A DNA stretch of 46,533 nt, taken from Chara braunii (lineage: Eukaryota; Streptophyta; Charophyceae; Charales; Characeae). The notes beneath the pieces were generated by a model. It saw nothing but the letters and a program-made list of their open reading frames with translations. It was not told where the DNA came from and made no database searches. The position numbers and the translations under genes were made by a program. Below, piece after piece: positions 30,993-41,424 of this stretch; within the stretch, counting starts at the first letter, position 1; each line of letters begins with the position of its first letter. The DNA lies in assembly GCA_003427395.1 (NCBI GenBank), contig BFEA01001128.1:18511-65043 (forward strand), written 5' to 3'.

Positions 30993-32042
30993 GGGGGCCG
31001 CCGCAGGTGGGGGCTGACTACGTTTTGGCTGCGGGCAGTCTCGGGCGAAATGTCCGGGTTGTTCGCAGTTAAAACACTCGATCTTTCTGGTTGGATTGGC
31101 TACGTGAGGGAACTAGGGTGCGTACCCAGGAGCAGGCGGGGCAGGTAAGAGCGGAAATGATGCGGAGGCCGGCCGAGCAGAGGCCGGGTTAGGCTTGATT
31201 AGCCTACTCATTATCTGTTCCATCCGTTCTATGTGAGCGGCTTGCATTTGGATCAAGTTGCTCATCCATTCGGACTGCTTGGTAGTGGCTGTATGGATCA
31301 TCTGGGCAAGATGTAAGTTGGTTATGGCCGGCGAGGAGGGTTCGGGTGAGATTCCGCTTTTAACGACTGCGATCAATTGATTCACCGGGGGAGAGGAAGA
31401 AGAAGCAAGCCAGGTATCGGAAACGATCCCGCCGGGAAGGTCATGGTCGGGGCGGGGATACCGTTCGACCACCTGCGACCATGATCGCCTTTTAGCCGTT
31501 ACATCCCGTATGGTATCTGTAAAGTCTTCGTCTCCCTGGCTAATATACTTTTTTGTATCAGCCACGTCCAGTTCCAATGCTTTAGTGATGATAGCCGATA
31601 ACTGGTGTGTTTTCGGCGGGACCTTTTTCTGCAGTTTGCCTTTCAATTTAGGACTTCGTAGATGGTCGATGAACAAATCTCAAGCGGATTTCTTGTCTCG
31701 CCCGGATTTGTCCAGCGTGGTTTGAAATCGTTCGACGAAATCGGGTAACAATTCTCCTGGTCCTTGTGGCCGATTTTTTAGCACGTACCAGGCGACATCT
31801 TCATTGACCGTATCGAATCGAGCCAAGAAGGCTTGCTTGAAAGTATCCCAATCTACCCACGTGTGTTTTCTAAACCAGTCATGCGACGTATTGCGGAGTA
31901 GCAATGTCAGAACGTGTGGAAGATCGGCTGTGCTGTAGTTTTGAGCTTCTATAGCTTCCAGCCAAGCCTCGGGATGGGTGTGATTAGGGAAGAAAGGGAA
32001 GGGGGCGAGGATACTAACGATCACCCTACTACCGTCCACCAT
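30993..32042 (-). pseudogene. gag: gypsy gag with CCHC zinc knuckle, two in-frame stops
   Basis: The ATG at 32042 starts MVDGSRVIVSILAPFPFF. The retrotransposon gag fold is visible in PEAWLEAIEAQNYSTADLP, DWFRKHTWVDWDTFKQAFLA and the tail LPDFVERFQTTLDKSG. A TGA at 31680-31682 interrupts, then FIDHLRSPKLKGKLQKKV resumes in frame, followed by a coiled-coil-like region and a Pro/Ala-rich end. After a TAG at 31113-31115 the frame continues into the zinc knuckle CFNCEQPGHFARDC (Cx2Cx4Hx4C) and on to protease. Gag, protease and knuckle thus share one frame. The start lies ~100 bp from the primer-binding site. Confidence 0.8.
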
Positions 32043-32141
32043 TTGTACTGAGACCAGGTCACTAGGCGATCCCGACGAGCTTGTTGAGGGTCTCTCCTAC
32101 CTCTCGCCAGTTTGACTTACTATCATCAGAACCGACATGTT

Positions 32142-32156
32142 TCAGCTCCGATACCA
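32142..32156 (-). promoter_or_regulatory. primer-binding site (initiator tRNA-Met)
   Basis: On the minus strand TGGTATCGGAGCTGA follows directly after the LTR end. Plant elements primed by initiator tRNA-Met use TGGTATCAGAGC, so one base differs. It fixes the element's orientation and the LTR boundary. Confidence 0.8.
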
Positions 32157-33483
32157 ACCTCACGCCCTGTGTTGTCTTTCGTTCGGAGTGTTAGGCGTGC
32201 GGAAAGAGGCCCAGAAAAACAGCAAGATGGGGTGTGCCAAGGATTTTTGGAAATTGAGTGTGGGGACACAGATGGAACTGAAATCCCCTATGTTGGTCCG
32301 ATGAAGCAAGTCGATTTTTTTCGCGCGTCGCAGAATGTGCGCGCGGGCACGGCGTGAAAAGAGAAGAATCCAAATTCAATCCAAAAAGTATTGTCAGGTT
32401 TCCCACCGAGCTACAGCCCGTCGTTTAGAACGGAAAGGCTTTGGCACGCTCCGCGTGTCTCGTTTTCGTATCAAATCTCGTCGTCGTTCAATGCTAAGTT
32501 CCGAGTCCGACGTGGATGGTCTCAGCCGCGTGGCTCTTTTTTTATGCTCGTCTTCACTCCGCACACGGTAGTGGAAACACCTGGATTCGTAGCGCTCAAA
32601 ACGCTGGCATTCGGTGCATAGAGTGCGCGGCCAGTGGGGTTCTACTACCGTCCATGGGATGACGATCAACTCATTGAATGACAACAATATCGAGTAAGGT
32701 GGAAAGTGTGTGTCGATAATGACAAACCCAGCCTCTACGAACCTTGAACAACGATTTGCCGAGGGAAGTAGTATCGTCCGCCGATCTGTGCAACAACTTC
32801 TCGCACGTCCCACTCACATACACGTGTCCTTCCCTCGTTATACGGAAAAGGCCGTGTTGGGACGGGAGGTACGGGAGGCTGGTGCCCTATCGGAGGGTAC
32901 TAGTCAGTCCACATATGAATCAATTGTAAAGACCTTGCGATGTCATCAAGAAAAGAAAACACTCGTGCAACTCATAAACAATTTCCTTCAACACGAGAGG
33001 GAGAGAGAGATAGAGAAAGAAGACACGTCAACAGCTTGATCATGCATATAACTAAGGGACCGATCCGCGGCTCAGGTTTAATGAGCCAGCGCGACGTTGA
33101 TCCCAAGCGCCTTGTTTCTCGAGGCCGCCTCGTGGTTCGGCTGTTGGTGCCGGACATCATAAGGCAGATGGCATACGCAGTGCACTCAAAGCTACAGATC
33201 TAAACACTCTTGCATTCTCGGACAAAATCCCGACAACGATCATCTAATCAATGCCAAAGAGACGCGCATTTCCATACATTCATTCACTGTGGAAGATGCA
33301 AAAAATGAGCCGTGCACAGGAAAAGATGGATCGCTTGCACAGTACACACGCATCCACTGTTCACAAGACAAGAAGACGGAGTCCTTGCGCAGGAGGATTA
33401 CCCAGGAAACTAATGGAAGAGTCCGGAAGAAGTTCTTTCACGCAAGGAAAGCATACAGATTCATGCTCATCCAGAAAAGGGAA

Positions 33484-33489
<6 letters not shown>

Positions 33490-33552
<63 letters not shown>
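33490..33552. repeat. (GA)n microsatellite in right LTR arm
   Basis: About 30 GA units; the counterpart of the CT run in the left arm. Confidence 0.97.
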
Positions 33553-33554
<2 letters not shown>

Positions 33555-34007
33555 CATCGAGACACATCATCATTCAAAGATAGAGGAGAAAGGGGAAGGT
33601 GAGGGGGGGAGGGGAGAGAGAGTCTAGATAGGAGATGACGCAACCCAAAAGAAGGAAGTTCATAGAGAAAGATCCGCAACAACAAAGGCGCATTCGCCGT
33701 TAATTCCAATATGGCCCCGGGCCAATAACTCACTCAACTCCAATCATCGATCCTCGTACCCGCACCGACGATCCCGACCGCCGCGTGCTAACTCCCACCA
33801 CTGCGATCGTCACCCGGCTGTCGTAGACTCAACACGGTTCGCCCAGATCCCACAGTCCGTCGTGGTGATCCAGTGCGCAACCGGCCAGCCTATCGTCATC
33901 CCGACAGGACTTTCCGACTCGCATCAAACACTCTGCCTAGCCACTGCTTCCCGGAAGCTGGCTTGAGAGTCGAGAACGTACGAGAGATTTGCGGACGCGC
34001 TTGCGGG

Positions 34008-34014
34008 TTTTATA
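34008..34014 (-). promoter_or_regulatory. TATA box of right LTR arm
   Basis: TATAAAA on the minus strand in the same context as in the left arm ('aactataaaacccgc'). It would drive transcription toward gag, starting near 33980. Confidence 0.55.
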
Positions 34015-34915
34015 GTTGCGACAGGGGGGATAGAAGGGGGAGAAAGCGACGGGAAAGCTGAGGTGTAAGAGGAGAAGCAGGAGGAGAAGACTTTGAGAAG
34101 AATGCTCTACGAATGCCATGTTGATCCCTCGAACTCAAGGTTCAACCAATCAGATTCGCCGCGCAATAGGAAGGTTTTATTGATCCACGCACCTGATTGG
34201 CGAGCGGGAGTTATCGATGGATCGACCAGGCTTCGGGCGCCAGACTCAGAGGGGGAGGGGAGAAAAAGGCGCGAGAAGTGGCTCAAGACGGGTCCAAGAT
34301 TCAGATGATCAAGAAAGGAAAAGGGGCGCGCAAAGAGCAAGGCGGGAGAGGGAGAGAGAGAAAGAAAACAGTTACGAGGCGAGAGAAAGAGGAGGGAGAA
34401 GGGGAAAGGAGCGCGGGAGGGAGAGATGCGGGGGGCACAGAGGAGAAAGCTTTGCACGCGCGGCGCCGTCAACAAAAAGAGAGAAAAAGGCACCGAAACA
34501 GTTACAGCCTAATTCAAAATTGAAATCACCATATCCGCACGCGAAAAGGCAGCGCAGAAAAAGAAAAATCTATGCCTATTCATATTCGTACAAAATTCCG
34601 AGAGTTTTCCCCGACGCGACCAAGAACATTGACAGATACGGAAAGAACACGTCGAAGTTCCGCCTATCCCGGAATTCCCAACTGCCGAGCCCAATTCCCA
34701 GTGCGCTCGCTAAGGCGCACGTAATTTCCTATGTATTTCCCGAATTGCAGAAAGAAAAAGCAGAACCCGGGAGTCGAAAAAGCTTTCCGAAAGATGGGAG
34801 CCAAGAACGCGATACCCAAAATCAAGAAAACGAAACGGGGTTCTTATGGGGTTGGTATGATACAAGCAAAAAGGGGTACGGAAGATAGCACGGGTTCGGG
34901 AAGTGGTTCGTCACA

Positions 34916-36223
34916 CTCCTTCCTCCTAGCAGCACTGTAATGCCCAGCGCTCCTCCCACCAGCGCTCTGAAGTCCAGTGCTTGCTACAGCAGTTCATCGC
35001 CCAAGCTTGCATAAGGAGGAACACTTCGCTCCTCCTGGAGATATAGGGGCCTACTTGCCTCTTCGGCGGTGACTTCCTAGGCCGCGCGGCCTCCAATCAA
35101 CCGGTACCTCCTCCCTAAGGCTTTTGGAGGGAAACATTATTGCAGGCTCTGATGTTGCCCATACAGGCCTTAGACTCAGACTTGTTGGACTGGTACCCCC
35201 TAGACCTAGCCTACAATTACTGGGCCTCTAAAAATGGCAAGTTTTGTCTTCTTCTGCTCGGCCTCGAGTACCCGTTGCATCTACTTCTACTTGGTGTGGT
35301 ACCGGCCTACCATTTACTTGAGTGTTTTTCCGCTGCTCTAAGTGTCACGGGCCTCTTGCGCCGCCACTTGAGTGTTTTACCCTGCTGCAACAGGTAAGTA
35401 CCGGCCCTATGGGCCTCCCAAACAAGCCAGTACCCTTGCGGGTCACACACACACTCAGGCCGACAAGCACTCAGACGGGCATGCAGGTCACCAAGCACGC
35501 ACACGCACACGCACACACAGACTTCGAAAACTCAGCAGAATGCGGCAATCTCAGCAAGGCACCCATTCCAGCGGCAGAACTTAGAAATCAGCAGTGTTCT
35601 CAGTCTGTGTTTTGGCAGGTCATTCCAAAGGGCAAACGCTGACGTGGGATGATAACCTATATCCAGAGTGAGAATTTCTGGTGGAATTTTCTAACCTGGT
35701 CAAGTTTTTAGCTGCAGTGCTGCGCACACCTACCTGGGTGAGGTCCCACTGGCAAAGAGGATTGGACTGAATGCCTGAAATTCAATGTGAACGTGTTTGT
35801 GGAAATGTGCAGAAAATAGAGATATGTGGGGCTTTTGTGACTGATTTACTGGCCGCCCCCTCACAAACCCGGAAGGTAGTCCACCAAAAAAAAAAAAAAA
35901 AAAAAGTGACCACCCCTCATCAGCTGCACCAAGGTGGCATGATGAAGATATCATAGTCTTGATCCCAGCTGTATGTCCCTGTCATAATTGAGGCAGACCT
36001 GCTGCTTGAGTGACCACTGTTGAGCAGCCAATCCCGTTTTGTTTTTTTTTACGGCCAATCCAACGTGGCACCTTCTCAGGTATCTGTGAGTTGGCGGCCA
36101 ATATTTTGTGTCCTGCCGAGTTACTACCCCATTAGAGTAATTGGTGTGTGACACCTCGGACGCCTCCGACGTCTCAACCTCATCCTCCACAACCTGCAGA
36201 AGACACTCCTCATTCAATAATTA
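34916..36223. other. no gene recognised
   Basis: Unassigned sequence with a short duplication 'cttgagtgttttt.ccgctgc' (35319-35385), an ACGC/ACAC run (35495-35518) and a 19-base A run at 35886-35904 that may be a retroposon tail. The 85-residue frame at 35140-35397 is Leu-rich without motif. Confidence 0.45.
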
Positions 36224-36380
36224 TTAAACCACCAGTACTTCCTAAAGTCATGCCCGTATGCAAGCCATGATATTCGGAAAAGTTGGGCCACTACAGTAGC
36301 GCCCAAAGTCATACGACCAGAAATGTTTCTACTCTATTTTTTCCTGCGGCAGATAGCTGGGCCAAGTACTGGTGGTTTAA
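36224..36380. mobile_element. 157-bp TIR element with TTAA ends, copy 1
   Basis: Begins TTAAACCACCAGTACTT and ends with its exact inverse (17 bp). The same terminus occurs at 36994, 37162 and 37985. TTAA at the tips could be a target duplication of piggyBac type or part of the repeat itself. Confidence 0.5.
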
Positions 36381-36404
36381 GAAAAATTAATGTAGACAAA
36401 TGGA

Positions 36405-36480
36405 AAGGAATGGTTAGCGCACAGGTTGTCAATGCGCATTGTGGTCTGAGGTTGCGGGTTCAAAACTCTGCACCTTTGCG
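36405..36480 (+). mobile_element. tRNA-derived SINE head
   Basis: tggttagcgcacagg resembles an A box and gggttcaaaac a B box. The stretch between ('ggttgtcaatgcgcattgtg', 'gtctgagg') matches the minus-strand SINE at 12272-12451, so both belong to one family. Confidence 0.6.
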
Positions 36481-36708
36481 CAGAGACACCAGTAGGCGTT
36501 TACATAATGCATGGTCACTTGCACACCCTCTTGGGCTGATGCAGGTAAGGTATTAGAGACACTGCCTGTGCACCACCCGAGGGCCAGTCCACGGTAACCG
36601 TTCTTGTATGTTAGGTCCGGGCTATGAGAGGTTTTCCCGAGGTTCTTGGTTCGTGGGTTGTTCATTTGATTGTGCATTTGTCTTTCGGTCCACAATAGCA
36701 TACAAAAT

Positions 36709-36800
36709 AGACAGGTGCTACAGTAGCTCAATAGGTTTGACACGAGGGTTGCACGGTTCAGGTGCGTGTTCGAGTCTGATCAGAGGTGTGGTAGGCAGGA
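36709..36800 (+). mobile_element. second tRNA-derived SINE head
   Basis: A box tagctcaataggtttga and B box tgttcgagtctg, 32-35 bases apart; a different family from the neighbour at 36405. No stems of a working tRNA can be formed convincingly. Sequence from 36800 to 36990 repeats 'tccttgccttgaytgg' three times. Confidence 0.55.
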
Positions 36801-36993
36801 GGGGGTTCCCCTTGCTTGCCTGGGGTGCGTTCCTTGCCTTGACTGGCGGGTACCAGAGCTGCGCCAGGCACAGGAGGGATTGCGAAGGGATAGGTTAGGA
36901 GGGGGGGTCCCATTTGCAATCCTTGCCTTGATTGGCTAGGATACAGAGTCAGTACGGGAAGGGGAGGGCTTTTCGGGGGATGCTATCCTTGCC

Positions 36994-37162
36994 TTAAACC
37001 ACCAGTACCTTTCCCAGCTATTTTTCCAGAGGCGCACCGGGTAATGCACTGGCCTGAAACGGAAGGGCGGCCGTCGATAAATTGAATCGGTGGCCTCTCT
37101 CAATTTGTGGTCTGCCGAGCAATGCCCACGGCCAACATATTGGAAAGGTACTGGTGATTTAA
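36994..37162. mobile_element. 169-bp TIR element with TTAA ends, copy 2
   Basis: Left end TTAAACCACCAGTACCTTT; the right end is its inverse with one change (TTAAATC...). The right terminus is shared with the large foldback that follows. Confidence 0.5.
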
Positions 37163-38025
37163 TTGGCGGGGAACCAGAGCCGGCATGGGAGAGTCCTGAG
37201 TTACTAGGGTGGCTGGGACCTGATACTGAGGACTCTCTTAGGGATATATTGGGACGTATAGCCTGCCTCCAACAACTGCCATTTCGTCAAAATGGACATC
37301 TTTTATTTTTTGAACGAAATTGAAACGGAGTTTTTTCAACTTTTGGCCGAAAACTCGTCAAAATTTGTTGTTCCTGAAGGTCCAGCGTTTCACAAACGCT
37401 GGACCCCCTGGCTGTACATGGACCTAGCTTGAGACCGGGCACCTCCAGGCAGTCCTGCCTGGAGGTGCCTGGTCTCAGACAGTCCTGCCTGGAGGTGCCT
37501 GGTCTCAAGCTAGGTCCATGTACAGCCAGGGGGTCCAGCATTTGTGAAACGCTGGACCTTCAGGAACAACAAATTTTGACGAGTTTTCGGCCAAAAGTTG
37601 AAAAAACTCAGTTTCAATTTCGTTCAAAAAATTACAAATGTCCATTTTGACGAAATGGTCGTTGAACAACCAACAATAGAGCACAATAACAACAAATAAC
37701 AACAACATAGTAACAACCTGTGTAGCACGCCGAACATGTTCGACGCCCCACCGAGCATCCGAACATGTTCGGACGCTCGGCCAAGCTGGAACCTAACATG
37801 TTCAGCCGTGTTCGGCGTGCTACACAAGTTGTTACTATGTTGTTGTTATTCGTTATTATTGTACTCTATTGTTGGTTGTGGAAGAAAGGCTATACGCCCC
37901 AATATATCCCTAAGAGAGTCCTCAGTATCAGGTCCCAGCCACCCTAACTCAGGACTCTCTCATGCCGGCTCTGGGTCCCGGCCAATTAAATCACCAGTAC
38001 CTTTCCCATGTGTCGGCCGTGGGCA
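37123..38025. mobile_element. 903-bp foldback made of three contiguous hairpins
   Basis: Outer stem: 37123-37268 pairs with 37881-38025 (tips tgcccacggcc and ggccgtgggca). Hairpin 1: 37279-37658, centred near 37468, with ends ccatttcgtcaaaatgg and its inverse. Hairpin 2: 37667-37879, with ends around 'caaccaacaatag'. Hairpin 2 has at its centre a GTTCGG-rich small element (about 37718-37828) with ctgtgtagcac ends. Almost no base is left unpaired. Short open frames read on both strands are by-products of the symmetry. Confidence 0.8.
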
Positions 38026-38126
38026 AGAAAAGAAAGTGTGCTTTTGAACACATCCACGTGTGGCTGGTACCGGGGCCATTTCGGGCAGTCTGGTCCTGGA
38101 GGGGGGCATAGCGCGCGGGCATAGGG

Positions 38127-38215
38127 GTGTGTGTGTGTGTGTGTGTGCGCAGCAAATGCAGCAGCTACATCCGATGCAGCAGTTTATGTAGGTGCTGCAT
38201 CAGCTGTGTCAGCAG

Positions 38216-38282
<67 letters not shown>

Positions 38283-38283
38283 N

Positions 38284-38354
<71 letters not shown>

Positions 38355-38385
38355 TGGTGTGTGTGTGTGTGTGCATGTGTGTGTG
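38127..38385. repeat. (GT)n microsatellite in two blocks
   Basis: 38127-38147 and 38214-38351 (N at 38283) with a looser TG tail to 38396. Between them is a small palindrome gatgcagca...tgctgcatc. Confidence 0.97.
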
Positions 38386-38504
38386 CATGTGTGTATGTTC
38401 AGGAGTGATGGGCAATCATGCCCCCCAGGGCCCCCCAACACCCATATATGTACAAGTTAAAAATTAAAAATAAAAAAAATAAAAAATTTGTTTGGGTTCG
38501 TTAG

Positions 38505-38575
38505 ATTTTGGGCCATGTTCGGGCTCGGTACCGAGCGTTCTGGTTCGGTCACCAAGCCCGAACGCGATGATTTGC
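38505..38575. mobile_element. fragment of the GTTCGG-rich small element family
   Basis: 'catgttcgggctcggtacc', 'ctggttcggtcaccaagccc' and 'gaacgcgatg' match the right part of the hAT-like MITE at 39972-40323. Confidence 0.55.
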
Positions 38576-39035
38576 AGGTAACAAGTACTAACAACAATGG
38601 TGTACACAAAAATACAACCGGGCAATAAAATAGCAGTAACAACAGTTGTGTACACAACGATAAGAACAACAATAGGCCACCTATAGGAGTTGTAGAGAAA
38701 TGTTTATACCTAGCGCCCAAGTACCCGGGCGGTGGGCTTGTTCGACTATGCTTCAATTAGGGCTGAGAGGGGTGGGTAGGACTCTACTTAACCCTGGTAC
38801 CTACAACCGCAGGCCACCCCTGTTAGGTAAGAGATGACTGGAGAGTAGGGTCCTGAGTGGTAGACACCGAGGTAGGATTGTGGGAGTAAGGGTGTACTGG
38901 GAAGAAATAATGAGAGTGGTAGGTGGGGACGGAGTCTCATAGGAATAGGGGCCTCTACAAACATCTGGATAACTACATGGCTGACGACCGGCTGTCAAAA
39001 CATTGTCCAGAATCCTCTACAACAACCGAGGCCTT

Positions 39036-39060
39036 AAAAAAAAAAAAAAAAAAAAAAAAA
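39036..39060 (+). repeat. A run, likely retroposon tail
   Basis: 25 A after 'aaccgaggcctt'. The preceding sequence (38760-39035) was not matched to the SINE families found here. Confidence 0.5.
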
Positions 39061-39729
39061 GGAAGAGAAGGTGGTTCCACTTGCACCGCGTATAATGCAT
39101 TTGATTTTTTGTTTTTTGGATGTAAGAGACAGGGTTACCATGCCTCCACTAGTCGTCCATTATCTTCGGTGTCTATCTACTTCCCCACATGCGGGTATCT
39201 GTCATGATATCCGTCATGGCTTCCGCATAGTTGGGGCCAAGTCCCACTTTCTCGTATTCTCAGTTTCAGACAGTAAACTATAAAGTTCAACAGTAAAAAA
39301 TGAACATGTTATTTGTTAAAATAAGACATTATATTGTGTCATCTTTTGCACAAATTCGATTTAGGCAGCAACCAAAGTAACGTAGGCATGCCCATCCTCT
39401 CGCCTGAAATGTTGGAAATGGTTGTTCCAATGTGTGATGACACTGATGAGATCCGGACCTATTTAGAATTCTGATGAGCAAGGTGCAATTGTATCCTTTT
39501 TGGATATATTCCTTTTGCGCTATGATGTTTAAGTACTCTAATAATTACAGTAGTCAAACTATAAGATGTTTACCAATAATATGGAAAGTTTGACATGTGT
39601 TGGGTGACAATTATGGCTTCTAGTTTCACTGACAACATTTTCATTTTGTAATTGTAATGAGTTAATTTTGACATGCCTCCTTCTTTTGCCATGAGTTCGA
39701 TCATATTACACAAGAACTTTAAATTTTCT

Positions 39730-40680
39730 ACATCGTTGATGGATTCATCCGCATTAAGTCTTTCATTTGTCACGCTTAAGAATTTCATATATGAATGCAA
39801 AGTTTATGATTGTATGCAATGTAGGAAGTCATAAGGCATTTAAATAGATGTACACGCAAGAGACTTAGTGATATTTGCACAATGAATCTCACACTCATAT
39901 AATTGTCGAATTATGACTTGCGTTCTCATTTCACTTTGCCATATTACGCAACTAGTTTGAATATGCACTGTCTGTGTAGCACACCGAACACGTTCGGAGC
40001 TTTTCCGAACGTCCGAACATGTTCGGGTGTTCGGCCGAACGCCACCCGAACGTGTTCGGCCGAACATATTAAAAAATAAATAAATAAAATAAATTGGTTT
40101 TTGATTTTTAACTCGAGTTTGGTTATGAATTTGAGCATACCTCCAAGGCAAAAGTTGTTTGTATCATTATTTTACATCACATAGAGTGTTTTCAGATGTT
40201 TTGGAGAACGTTTTTTTTTTTTTTTTTTTTTTTTTTTTCACGTTCGAAGAGTTTCGGTGCTCGTTCACGTCCGATCCCGAACGTTCGGGTTCGGTCACCG
40301 AACCCGAACACGATGCTACACAGTGCACTATCAATTATATCCACACCTTAGCACTTTGCACAATGAAATTGAATGAATCACACACTCAGATAATTATCGA
40401 ATTTTAACTTGCGAGTAAAATTTTATACACTGTTGATGGAATCCGCACTAAGTTTTTTATTTGTCACGCTTAAGAGTGTCAAATATGAATGCAAAGTTAA
40501 TTATTGTATGTAATATAGGAAGTTACAATGTATTTGAATGAATGTGCACACAAGAGACATAGTGATATTTGCACAATGAATCGTACACTCATATAATTGT
40601 CGAATTCTAACTTGCGTCCGAATTTTATTTTCTCATATCACACAACAAGTTCAGATATGCAATGTCAATGATATCCATAC
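39730..40680. repeat. tandem duplication of a ~338-bp AT-rich unit
   Basis: The landmarks 'gttgatgga', 'atttgtcacgcttaag', 'tatgaatgcaaagtt', 'tgatatttgcacaatgaat' and 'ctcatataattgtcgaatt' occur in the same order from 39730 and again from 40428. After removing the MITE at 39972-40323 the period is ~338 bp. Confidence 0.8.
39972..40323. mobile_element. hAT-like MITE with verified 8-bp target duplication
   Basis: The 352-bp element starts ctgtgtagca and ends with the near inverse tgctacacag. It is flanked by tgcactgt (39964-39971) and tgcactat (40324-40331). The other tandem unit has the uninterrupted site tgcaatgtcaatgatatcc at 40658, matching the flank with a single 8-bp copy. 8 bp is the hAT signature. 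GTTCGG motifs in both directions fill the interior, plus a T run at 40210-40238. Confidence 0.75.
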
Positions 40681-41424
40681 TTTAGATTTTTCTATGTAAG
40701 AATTATAATTTGAAATTAAATGCAAACTAGTTCCAATATAGAAAATCAAAGGCTCATACGGACAAATGTAGTTAACTGATCATAGTGAACGCAAACTCGT
40801 AAGAATAAAAGAAAGCAATGAAATCCATTTTGTCATGGTCAGTTGTTTGATGAACAAGTATTAAAATTCATTAATGAAGAGAACACTTACGAAATGAAGT
40901 TTGAAAGTGTAACCAACATAAAAGAAAACCACCTTCAAGTATGCAAATTGTCAATCTTGTCTAATAGTCGACAGATCTCTTTGAGAGAATATTAAAGATG
41001 GTCAATGACCACGTTATAACAACGTTGCAAACGTTAACATGAACACTCCGCAAATCACTTCATCGACTTGTTTTGGAACTCCTTCCATTACAACATTTGT
41101 CTCCATAGACTTTCAACTCTTATATGACTCACTATGTAATATTTTCTGTTCCAAATAGTATACATATAAATTGAAGAGACTAATTTTGAAATCACTATCG
41201 GCTACAACGATATGAAAATAATCAAAAACAAAGTTAACGGAAAGTAGGATCCAGTGATCGTTATCTTTTTGGATAGATATAAAAATAATATTATAATCAA
41301 CTATATTTATTCATTTCGCTCATCTTCGCACCCAACTGTATCCTTGAAGTTGTAGTTTATTGAAAAAGAACGAATTGAAGTTGAAGACACGAAGGTCTAA
41401 CGACATGTTACGTGTCGCACAATG
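40681..41424. other. AT-rich stretch, no feature
   Basis: Lower GC than the rest of the window, with no open frame of note, repeat or RNA motif that I can support. Confidence 0.5.

Larger units (their letters stand above)
24129..34915 (-). mobile_element. Ty3/gypsy element I with extra ORFs, minus strand
   Basis: On the minus strand the order is 5' LTR, initiator-tRNA primer site, gag with CCHC knuckle, protease, linker, RT, RNase H, PHD-like finger, integrase and three accessory frames. RT before integrase defines Ty3/gypsy. The downstream end (polypurine tract and 3' LTR) is missing: coding sequence stops at ~24129 and plus-strand foreign sequence follows. An inverted LTR copy sits beyond it. 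Internal length from PBS to 24129 is ~8.0 kb. Several in-frame stops show it is not autonomous now. Confidence 0.85.
32157..34915 (-). mobile_element. 5' LTR (right arm) of gypsy element I
   Basis: Next to the primer site and matching the left arm in inverted orientation over 32156-34851. The outermost ~64 bases are unique to this copy and begin, on the minus strand, TGTGACGAACCACTTCC, a usual LTR start. The inner end (...gtgaggt) is not the canonical CA, so the exact outer limit is tentative. The arm holds a TATA box and a GA run. At 2.7 kb it is a long LTR. Confidence 0.7.

Noticed and set aside
34217-34888. 223-residue frame in the right LTR arm, also present in the left arm
   Set aside because: Arg/Glu/Lys-rich translation of purine-rich LTR DNA; conservation follows from the arm duplication, and it runs opposite to the element's transcription.
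38127-38396. CRISPR-like or regulatory array
   Set aside because: A plain GT microsatellite with no spacers.
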